A stretch of DNA of 10,484 bases. Origin: M3007 sp037130425. Lineage in GTDB: Bacteria; Bacteroidota; Bacteroidia; Chitinophagales; Saprospiraceae. The notes below the pieces were generated by a model. It ran no database searches, was not told the DNA's origin, and saw nothing but the letters and a program-made list of their open reading frames with translations. How positions within the stretch are numbered: the stretch's first letter is position 1; every line of letters begins with the position of its first letter. Positions 1 through 5,183 of this stretch are shown here, one piece after another. The translations under genes were made by a program, and so were the position numbers. The stretch lies in NCBI GenBank assembly GCA_037130425.1, contig JBAXTB010000206.1, positions 1 through 10,484 of the forward strand, written 5' to 3'.

Positions 1-286
1 TTAACTCTGCTTCCGGCAAGGCCGCAATCCGCTCCAGGTAATGGCTTTGTACGCCCTTTTTTAACAATACACAAGGCGTAAAGGTTGGTTTCAAACCGCT
101 TTCGGTTATGGCTGGCTCAATATCTTCCGCATTGGGTTTTGATTGCTGAATAAGTTCGATTAAGCCACGCAAATAATTCCTTTTTTCAGTCAAATCAAAG
201 GCTGAAAAAGTGGATAGCAACGTGTATGAGGAGATTAATCCTTGCGCGTAGAGATTAATGGGAAAGGCTAGGGAGGTTTTTAACAT
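1..286 (-). CDS. DUF5958-like small protein, left copy (3' end outside window)
   Basis: This is the N-terminal ~95 residues of a small, probably cytoplasmic, mainly helical protein of unknown function; the rest lies beyond base 1. It matches the complete copy at 1470-1919 with three amino-acid differences (A/T, R/H and A/T) and about six silent ones in the stretch covered. That pattern indicates both copies are, or were until recently, under protein-level selection. The segment around 'SGLKPTFTPCVLLKKG' resembles what I remember of DUF5958, a Bacteroidota family without a known role; this is recall, not a search result. The ATG at 286 is preferred. A TTG at 334 in the same frame is also open, but the 16 extra codons differ at V/P, I/R and S/L between the copies and overlap the upstream gene. 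The 89-residue gene ends 13 bp upstream, so the two are probably co-transcribed. Confidence 0.6.
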   Translation of the reverse strand, partial: MLKTSLAFPINLYAQGLISSYTLLSTFSAFDLTEKRNYLRGLIELIQQSKPNAEDIEPAITESGLKPTFTPCVLLKKGVQSHYLERIAALPEAEL

Positions 287-299
287 GAGCGATTGTATG

Positions 300-569
300 T
301 CATTTACTGATATTTCTTTCTCCGTGTTTGTCAAATGTGGCTAAATGGGATCCTCTGTTGTCAAAAATCGAGCATTCAAAGTCTGGTGCTTTTGCAATAA
401 AATCAAGAGCAAAATTCTTGGCAGACTGAATGGTTTCAAACACTTGGAAAACATCATTTTTATGCCGACCGTTTAGAAATAGGGTTAAGTCCTTTTTGAA
501 AACGTGCCCTGTGGCAAGTTCAGCAATAAGAACAGAGCATTTATTTTCTTCTAAGATTGGTGGGTTCAT
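300..569 (-). CDS. 89-residue protein of unknown function, left copy
   Basis: A small soluble protein I cannot assign to a named family. It has no signal peptide, membrane segment or cysteine cluster. It appears to be alpha/beta, with a hydrophobic first strand (SVLIAELATG, residues 12-21), a central helix around 'VFETIQSAKNFALDFIAK', and a C-terminal strand pair 'CSIFDNRG..LATFDKHGER'. The near-identical copy at 1936-2202 shows at least six silent changes against one K/E replacement over most of its length, which supports real coding. Near the C-terminus three adjacent residues differ (GSH here, REP there) and the last residues differ (NISK versus NIT). It begins at an ATG with no Shine-Dalgarno. 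It lies 13 bp upstream of the DUF5958-like gene as a two-gene unit, with a palindromic element about 70 bp upstream. An immunity or antitoxin-like role is conceivable, but nothing in the sequence proves it. Confidence 0.6.
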   Translation of the reverse strand: MNPPILEENKCSVLIAELATGHVFKKDLTLFLNGRHKNDVFQVFETIQSAKNFALDFIAKAPDFECSIFDNRGSHLATFDKHGERNISK

Positions 570-641
570 CGTTTTTCAGCAAATCACTAAAATTTTGACA
601 AGAGATTATCAGGTTTGTCAGGCTTGCCAGTACGCCGATCC

Positions 642-757
642 CGCTGGCGCCAGGTTCTACCTGGTGTCTTCTATCCTGCGGGTTCCACCCGCTTTCACAA
701 CAAACGTCGGGTGGAACCCGACAGATTGTAGACACCAGGTGGAACCTGGCGCCAGCG
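642..757. repeat. Nested palindromic element, copy 1
   Basis: A 116-bp imperfect palindrome whose outer arms (642-669 and 730-757) pair over about 28 bp with a single G·T position. Inside it are four short hairpins of one design, a stem ending GGT, a 3-nt loop, and a stem starting ACC: 650-664 (CCAGGT/ACCTGG), 678-692 (GCGGGT/ACCCGC), 707-721 (TCGGGT/ACCCGA) and 735-749 (CCAGGT/ACCTGG). The outer pair and the inner pair are also mutually complementary, so it can fold as one long cruciform or as four separate hairpins. It lies 9 bp past the stop of the 137-residue gene and ahead of the 89-residue gene. No T-tract follows on either strand, so it is not a standard terminator. It is open in several frames and yields spurious ORFs. 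Confidence 0.9.
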
Positions 758-766
758 AAGTGGCGT

Positions 767-1180
767 TTACCTCCGAAGCATATATTTAGGAATATCAAAC
801 GCGGCCCGGAAACCATGCATCAGTTTTTGTGGCATCCAACTGACCGGTACTGTATAGGCCCAGGGTTTCAGCGCGTCTGAAAATCCGCCTTTTTTGATCC
901 ACTGAAGCGATTGTTCTGCCCAAAAGACCCGTTCATTTTCAAATGGGTACTTTAATAAATCAAGCATCGGAAATGTTGCGTCGACTTCTGCGGAAAGCCC
1001 TAAGGCATTTATTTTTTCTGCAAATGCCTCATAATCAATATCTAACACTGGTAGTAGTCCTAAGATAGCGCCGTTTTTTTCAAAGGACGAGAAATCATCG
1101 CCTATCAGTAAACCCCAATTCCGATCATCATTTAAGCATAGGAAATGGCCGCCACCTTCGAATTGGAATATTTTTAGCAT
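767..1180 (-). CDS. 137-residue protein of unknown function
   Basis: A soluble, acidic N-terminal, tryptophan-rich protein that I do not recognise. It starts at an ATG at 1180 with no clear ribosome binding site. It has no signal peptide or membrane helix. The N-terminal third looks like beta strands (IFQFEGGGHFLCL, then WGLLIGDD). A helix follows around 'YEAFAEKINALGL'. The C-terminal third is rich in W, F and basic residues (VFWAEQSLQWIKKGG, ALKPWAYTVPVSW) and ends 'PKYMLRR'. Small single-domain proteins of this kind scattered between duplicated cassettes often turn out to be immunity proteins of contact-dependent or Rhs-type toxins, but no toxin gene is in the window, so this is only a possibility. 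The gene sits alone between two palindromic elements, and its stop is 9 bp from the edge of the palindrome at 642-757. Confidence 0.6.
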   Translation of the reverse strand: MLKIFQFEGGGHFLCLNDDRNWGLLIGDDFSSFEKNGAILGLLPVLDIDYEAFAEKINALGLSAEVDATFPMLDLLKYPFENERVFWAEQSLQWIKKGGFSDALKPWAYTVPVSWMPQKLMHGFRAAFDIPKYMLRR

Positions 1181-1325
1181 ACGTGCTTGATGGTCTTTAC
1201 GTTAGTGGATTAGCCAGAGATTTTTCACGGTTTATGTTTGTGCGAACAACTTGTTTTTTCGTTGAAAAGTTCGGGTTCGTCGCGCAAGGTTTTGCTTTTC
1301 TTTCGCGCCATGCCAATCTACTGCC

Positions 1326-1443
1326 GCGCTTGTGTCTTTTCGACCAAGCGCAAGCAACGCGCGATGATATATTATTCATAATCAATTTGTTATGTGGTTT
1401 GATTGCCCATATTATGTGCGCTTGGTCGAAAAGACACAAGCGC
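1326..1443. repeat. Inverted repeat with perfect 26-bp arms that themselves fold
   Basis: Bases 1326-1351 are the exact reverse complement of 1418-1443, separated by a 66-bp AT-rich centre. Each arm can also fold alone: GCGCTTG pairs with CAAGCGC and an inner GTC pairs with GAC around a short T-rich loop, leaving one bulged T. Weaker complementarity continues outward (AATCTA near 1316 against TAGATT near 1454). The sequence is unrelated to the 642-757 palindrome but has the same nested design. The surrounding gene-free stretch 1181-1469 (289 bp), between the 137-residue gene and the end of the DUF5958-like gene, contains nothing else I can recognise. No T-tract follows, so a rho-independent terminator is not supported. 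Confidence 0.85.
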
Positions 1444-1469
1444 TACAGCAGGGTAGATTCCGAAGGAAT

Positions 1470-1919
1470 TTAATCGGCTGAAACACCGGCAATAATCTGA
1501 TTTTGAACGGATTCATAGTTTTTTTCATCGGAAAAATCCCAGTACCACCATTTGTCCGGACTATTTTTCTCGGCAATAAACCTGCGCAGATAGGCTATTT
1601 TAAACAAGGCTAAAAGTAACAATAAGGTCTTGTTTAACTCTGCTTCCGGCAAGGCCGCAATCCGCTCCAGGTAATGGCTTTGTACGCCTTTTTTTAACAA
1701 TACACAAGGCGTAAAGGTTGGTTTCAAACCACTTTCGGTTATGGCTGGCTCTATATCTTCCGTATTGGGTTTTGATTGCTGAATAAGTTCGATTAAGCCA
1801 TGCAAATAATTCCTTTTTTCAGTTAAATCAAAGGTTGAAAAAGTGGATAACAACGTGTATGAGGAGATTAATCCTTGCGCGTAGAGATTAATGGGAAAGG
1901 CGAGGGAGGTTTTTAACAT
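1470..1919 (-). CDS. DUF5958-like small protein, right copy (complete)
   Basis: A 149-residue, probably cytoplasmic and helical protein of unknown function. From the ATG at 1919 it begins with a hydrophobic segment ending 'INLYAQGLISS'. It then has a charged helix 'LTEKRNYLHGLIELIQQSKP', the conserved-looking block 'SGLKPTFTPCVLLKKG' (residues ~64-79), a leucine-rich helix 'LNKTLLLLLALFKIAYLRRF', and a tryptophan-rich end 'DKWWYWDFSDEKN'. This layout agrees with my memory of DUF5958, a family of about 110-150 residues common in Bacteroidota; a profile search would settle it. An in-frame TTG at 1967 would add 16 residues and overlap the upstream gene by 32 bp. I prefer the ATG because the extension is the least conserved part between the copies. 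It follows the 89-residue gene after 16 bp, so co-transcription is likely. Confidence 0.65.
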   Translation of the reverse strand: MLKTSLAFPINLYAQGLISSYTLLSTFSTFDLTEKRNYLHGLIELIQQSKPNTEDIEPAITESGLKPTFTPCVLLKKGVQSHYLERIAALPEAELNKTLLLLLALFKIAYLRRFIAEKNSPDKWWYWDFSDEKNYESVQNQIIAGVSAD

Positions 1920-1935
1920 GAGCAATTGTCTGTCA

Positions 1936-2202
1936 TTAGGTGATATTTCTTTCTCCGTGTTTGTCAAATGTGGCTAAAGGTTCTCGTCTATTGTCAAAAA
2001 TCGAGCATTCAAAGTCTGGTGCCTTTGCAATAAAATCAAGGGCAAAATTCTTTGCAGATTGAATGGTTTCAAACACTTGGAAAACATCATTTTCATGCCG
2101 ACCGTTTAGAAATAGGGTTAAGTCCTTTTTGAAAACGTGCCCTGTAGCAAGTTCAGCAATAAGAACAGAGCATTTATTTTCTTCTAAGATTGGTGGGTTC
2201 AT
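1936..2202 (-). CDS. Small protein of unknown function, right copy (88 residues)
   Basis: Paralogue of the 300-569 gene, starting at the equivalent ATG (2202). It stops one codon earlier because the C-terminal codons differ. The function is unknown and no domain is recognised. Differences from the left copy are E for K in 'GRHENDV', REP for GSH near residue 75, and the ending NIT. The remaining changes are silent, so the protein sequence appears to have been kept after duplication. The leader and the start region are identical in the two copies over roughly 130 bp. It is followed after 16 bp by the DUF5958-like gene, and the palindrome at 2275-2390 lies upstream between it and the end of the exonuclease-fold gene. 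Confidence 0.6.
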   Translation of the reverse strand: MNPPILEENKCSVLIAELATGHVFKKDLTLFLNGRHENDVFQVFETIQSAKNFALDFIAKAPDFECSIFDNRREPLATFDKHGERNIT

Positions 2203-2274
2203 CGTTTTTCAGCAAATCACTAAAATTTTGACAAGAGATTATCAGGTTTGTCAGGCTTGCCAGTACGCCGATCC

Positions 2275-2390
2275 CGCTGCCGCCAGGTTCTACCTGGTGT
2301 CTTCTATCCTGCGGGTTGTACCCGCTTTCACAACAAACGTCGGGTGGAACCCGACAGATCGTAGACACCAGGTGGAACCTGGCGCCAGCG
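2275..2390. repeat. Nested palindromic element, copy 2
   Basis: Same element as 642-757, with four substitutions. Two of them convert the loop of the second hairpin from TCC to TGT (2317-2319 region) and leave its GCGGGT/ACCCGC stem intact. One lies in the left outer arm (GGCGCC to GCCGCC) and one in the spacer near 2360. The hairpin stems are therefore almost fully kept. It sits 7 bp past the stop codon of the endonuclease/exonuclease/phosphatase gene, matching the position of copy 1 beside the 137-residue gene. The gene-free stretch 2203-2397 contains this element and the leader of the 89-residue-type gene. Confidence 0.9.
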
Positions 2391-2397
2391 GGATTTC

Positions 2398-3447
2398 CTA
2401 AAACCCCACTTCCACCACCACCGGATAATGATCCGAAAAATTCGCGTCGTGTATCGTATGACACGCATACGTATTCATTTTGGGCTCCGTCAAAATATAA
2501 TCGATGCGCAGCAAGGGCAGCGCGCCGCCGAATGTGGTACCGAAACCTAAGGCTTTTTCCCGAAACGTATCCTTGAACCCGTTTGAAAGCGTGGCGTACA
2601 CATAAGAATTAGGCGTATCATTAAAGTCCCCGCACACGATCACTGCATGGTTGCATTGAGCAATATGGTCGCGCAGCATATCGGCCTGTTCGGCGCGGAT
2701 ACTGGTAGCCCTGCTCACTTTCCCCAGCATCCAGCCGATGGTATTCCAGGTTTCTTCCTCGTCGAAGCCCTTTTCCTCCATCACTTTTTCGGCGCTTTCG
2801 GTTACGCTGTTCGATTGCAGGTGCAGGTTGTACACGCGCACGAGGCGCTCGCCCATGCGAATGTCTACCCAAATAGAAGAATTTCCGGTTTTGCCAAAAG
2901 GAATATCGCCGCCGGCCTCCATTGGGAAGCGACTCATAATGACCGTGCCTTTTTTTAGGTTGAACGTATGGTCGTAGCCCATTTTTTGCGCAAGCACGTG
3001 GTAGAATTTACCGGTTGTTTCCTGGGTGCATAGCACGTCGGGAGAGCCGTTTTGCTGTAAAAAATTTGCGTAAGCCGCAGCGGTTTTTTCCCGCGACTGT
3101 TCCGTGTACGCTTTGCCGCGAAACATACCGCCGAGGTTGTGGGTGGCGATACAAACAGAGGTCTCCGGAACAATATCTTTGCCAAAATCAAAACCCACAA
3201 AACCGCTTACAAACTGCCAACCGAAAATAATAACGCCAAGGTGGTACAAGGCAAATCGGTTCAACCGCCAGGCCCACAACACTGTAAGGACAACGTTTGC
3301 CAGCAACAACCAGGGAAATGCGGTGCCAAAAAAGGCCAACCATCGAAAACTCGCCGGACTCACCAACGGGCACAAATAGGATAGCAGCGTGAGCAAAACC
3401 ACAACCGCGCTCACCATTCGGAGCGCGTTTTTCAGTACATAGTGCAT
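2398..3447 (-). CDS. Membrane-anchored endonuclease/exonuclease/phosphatase family protein
   Basis: A 349-residue hydrolase of the metal-dependent EEP (DNase I-like) fold, which cleaves phosphodiester or phosphomonoester bonds; the substrate cannot be told from sequence. Residues ~8-85 contain two or three hydrophobic helices (VSAVVVLLTLLSYLCPLV, WLLLANVVLTVLWAW, LGVIIFGWQFVSGFVGF), followed by the catalytic domain from ~95. The family's catalytic signature is complete: N104 (THNLGG), E143 (TQET), H209 (YNLHLQSN), D274 and N276 (GDFNDTP), D316 (RIDYIL), and D339-H340 (SDHYPV). The ATG at 3447 is a good start. It is the last gene of the probable mutL operon, 56 bp after the second rhomboid gene. 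The domain is probably extracytoplasmic, given the membrane anchor, but topology was not computed. The TAG stop lies 7 bp from a nested palindrome. Confidence 0.93.
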   Translation of the reverse strand: MHYVLKNALRMVSAVVVLLTLLSYLCPLVSPASFRWLAFFGTAFPWLLLANVVLTVLWAWRLNRFALYHLGVIIFGWQFVSGFVGFDFGKDIVPETSVCIATHNLGGMFRGKAYTEQSREKTAAAYANFLQQNGSPDVLCTQETTGKFYHVLAQKMGYDHTFNLKKGTVIMSRFPMEAGGDIPFGKTGNSSIWVDIRMGERLVRVYNLHLQSNSVTESAEKVMEEKGFDEEETWNTIGWMLGKVSRATSIRAEQADMLRDHIAQCNHAVIVCGDFNDTPNSYVYATLSNGFKDTFREKALGFGTTFGGALPLLRIDYILTEPKMNTYACHTIHDANFSDHYPVVVEVGF

Positions 3448-3503
3448 GGTTTTAACGTTATGGGAGGTCTCCGCAGGATGTTGAATGGTGAAAGACTTAC
3501 GCC

Positions 3504-4439
3504 TTATTTCTTGCTTGCATCATACAGGAAGTCTTTTTCTTCCTGGGTAAGGTTTTCATAGCCGGCTTCCTTGATGCGTTCCAAAATGGCGTCGAGCTTT
3601 TCCTGATACGAAAGATCATTGCTGTCGCTTACATTGCTGCCTTTGGCGCTGCCCCCCATGCTGGCTTTGATGGCTGTTTTGGGCTTGCGTTTCTGCTTGG
3701 TTCTGCCCGATGCGCGACTGGAGAAAAGTGCGCTCAGCCAATCAAGCGCGCGGTTCACCGGTTCGGCCATGTCTTTGCCATCGCGGAGTCGGAACACAAA
3801 CAGGCAACCCATCAGGAAGCCGCCAAGGTGCGCGACATGACCACCGGAATTGCCCGAACTGCCCGCAATGCCTACCAAATCAAGCAACACAAACACCAGC
3901 ACGATATATTTTACTTTTACCTCGCCAAGAAACAACAAAGGCAAACGATACTCCGGCGCCATGGTCACGGACGCGCCAGCCAAAGCCATCACCGCCGCAG
4001 AAGCGCCTAAAGCATACATTCCGAACGCGGGCGAAAGATTGGCCGAAATGAAAAAGAACGCGCCGCCCGCCAGGCCGCCCAGTAAATACACAGGAAGTAC
4101 CCTGCGGTCGCCAACCAAATCACCGACGATGGTGCCAAACAGGTACAGCCCGAACATATTGTTTACAAAATGCCAGAAATCGACGTGCAGGAAAAAGTTG
4201 GTAAAGATCGTCCAAGGCCGCCACAGCAGTTCATGCCAGTTTGCCGAAATACAGAGGTAATCAATCGCATCCCAGTACACCAAGCTTACGTCTTTGCCCA
4301 AATGACCAATCCACAGAATCACATAAGCAAGGTTGACGGCCACAAATATTGTAAAATTGATGACCACCAATTTGGTCACCATATTGCCCGTCCGCAACGA
4401 GTATTGAAAATCTTCCCAGAATGATCTAAATATTGCCAT
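3504..4439 (-). CDS. Rhomboid family intramembrane serine protease (with C-terminal tail)
   Basis: A 311-residue polytopic protease predicted to cleave transmembrane helices of substrate proteins in the cytoplasmic membrane. The rhomboid core spans roughly residues 22-216. It includes the HxxxxHxxxN motif (H85, H90, N94, in 'HVDFWHFVNNMFGLYLFG'), the catalytic serine S147 in 'GASAA', and the catalytic histidine H204 in 'HVAHLGG'. The serine motif reads GASA rather than the commoner GASG, which is still compatible with activity. After the core comes a basic linker (~241-260) and a helical tail ending 'RIKEAGYENLTQEEKDFLYDASKK'. This is the C-terminal domain seen in many Bacteroidota rhomboids (I recall it as DUF6576). 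The ATG at 4439 leaves a 23-bp gap to the upstream rhomboid gene. A TTG at 4496 would overlap that gene and is less likely. Confidence 0.93.
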   Translation of the reverse strand: MAIFRSFWEDFQYSLRTGNMVTKLVVINFTIFVAVNLAYVILWIGHLGKDVSLVYWDAIDYLCISANWHELLWRPWTIFTNFFLHVDFWHFVNNMFGLYLFGTIVGDLVGDRRVLPVYLLGGLAGGAFFFISANLSPAFGMYALGASAAVMALAGASVTMAPEYRLPLLFLGEVKVKYIVLVFVLLDLVGIAGSSGNSGGHVAHLGGFLMGCLFVFRLRDGKDMAEPVNRALDWLSALFSSRASGRTKQKRKPKTAIKASMGGSAKGSNVSDSNDLSYQEKLDAILERIKEAGYENLTQEEKDFLYDASKK

Positions 4440-4462
4440 TTTAAAAATTCCACGTTTGGGAT

Positions 4463-5140
4463 TTAGTACATGTTGCTTATTCGGCCTTTGTACCAAATCA
4501 TAATCAACAAAAAGCCGAAAAAGGCGCCGCCGATGTGCGCAAAATGCGCCACGTTGCCGCCCGTTCCACTTACCCCGTAGACCAGTTCCAAACCCGCCAT
4601 AATCATCACAAAATATTTGGCCTTCATGGATATGGGAGGGAACATCAAACTAATGATTTGGTTGGGAAACAGGTAGGCAAATGCGGCATAAACGCCAAAA
4701 ATAGCCCCTGATGCCCCCAACATACAGCCATCGAACGACATAGGGTCAATGCCTTCCTTACTCAGTTCCCAGTATTGTACGCCCGTTTGCAGCACAAGTG
4801 CGCCCACACCGCAAAACAGGTAGTAAAATAAAAAACGCTTGTGCCCCCAAACCATTTCAACCATTGAACCAAAAATATACAAAGAAAACATATTAAATGC
4901 AATATGGCTCACATTCGCGTGCATAAACATGTGCGTCACAATCTGGTACGGCTGCCAATGCTCCGATCCCGGCATAAACACGGCTAATTGAAGACGTCCT
5001 AAATGATCGTAAGCGCCCGTTTCGTAATTGATATGCTCCGGCCCTAAGAGTACATAAGTGCCTATAAACATCAGCACATTGATGATGACGAGGTGCCGAA
5101 CGACGCCGGTAAAAGGTTGATAAAATTGAAAATAGGACAT
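4463..5140 (-). CDS. Rhomboid family intramembrane serine protease
   Basis: A 225-residue six-helix rhomboid protease acting in the cytoplasmic membrane. It shows the HxxxxHxxxN motif (H74, H79, N83, in 'HMFMHANVSHIAFNMFSLYIFG'), the catalytic serine S144 in the canonical 'LGASGAIFGV', and the catalytic histidine H202 in 'HFAHIGGAFFGF'. It is a bare rhomboid core, with no extra domain and only a short tail 'WYKGRISNMY'. The start is an ATG at 5140, with the first membrane helix from about residue 14. It lies 43 bp after mutL and 23 bp before the second, tailed rhomboid. The two share fold and motifs but little sequence, so this is an old pair rather than a recent duplication. The natural substrate is unknown. 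Confidence 0.94.
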   Translation of the reverse strand: MSYFQFYQPFTGVVRHLVIINVLMFIGTYVLLGPEHINYETGAYDHLGRLQLAVFMPGSEHWQPYQIVTHMFMHANVSHIAFNMFSLYIFGSMVEMVWGHKRFLFYYLFCGVGALVLQTGVQYWELSKEGIDPMSFDGCMLGASGAIFGVYAAFAYLFPNQIISLMFPPISMKAKYFVMIMAGLELVYGVSGTGGNVAHFAHIGGAFFGFLLIMIWYKGRISNMY

Positions 5141-5183
5141 AAATGACTGAAAATCAAATAAAAATGGTAAAATATGGGATCAA

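Larger units (their letters stand above)
1..757. repeat. Left copy of a duplicated module (partner 1634-2390)
   Basis: Bases 1-757 align without any gap to 1634-2390 at a constant offset of 1,633. By eye there are about 30 substitutions, roughly 96% identity. The unit carries the 5' part of the DUF5958-like gene, the whole 89-residue gene, its ~70-bp leader and the 116-bp palindrome. The right boundary is sharp: identity ends at base 757, the outermost base of the palindrome, after which the two flanks are unrelated. The left boundary lies outside the window. Nine of the differences fall between 305 and 357, while about 130 bp from 514 to 646 are unchanged. Confidence 0.9.
1634..2390. repeat. 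Right copy of the duplicated module (partner 1-757)
   Basis: Gap-free match to 1-757 at offset 1,633. The similarity ends at 2390, the outer edge of the palindrome, 7 bp before the stop codon of the endonuclease/exonuclease/phosphatase gene. The similarity probably continues to the left of 1634, through the rest of the DUF5958-like gene, but the partner sequence is outside the window. Confidence 0.9.

Noticed and set aside
430..789. 119-residue plus-strand ORF (and its counterpart at 2063-2401)
   Set aside because: It is antisense to the 89-residue gene and then runs through the palindrome. The silent-change pattern fits the minus-strand frame.
541..816. 91-residue minus-strand ORF through the palindrome (and its counterpart at 2174-2464)
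   Set aside because: It overlaps the start of the 89-residue gene and reads straight through the nested palindrome, which happens to lack stops. The peptide is only a translation of the repeat.
1183..1473. ORFs on both strands across the 26-bp inverted repeat
   Set aside because: They translate the repeat arms, have no recognisable protein character, and are explained by the lack of stops in the palindrome.
642..2390. Chromosomal integron cassette array with the palindromes as attC sites
   Set aside because: The size and repeated placement resemble attC sites, but I find no GTTRRRY/RYYYAAC core pair at the ends, no integrase gene, and the palindromes are of different sequence families.
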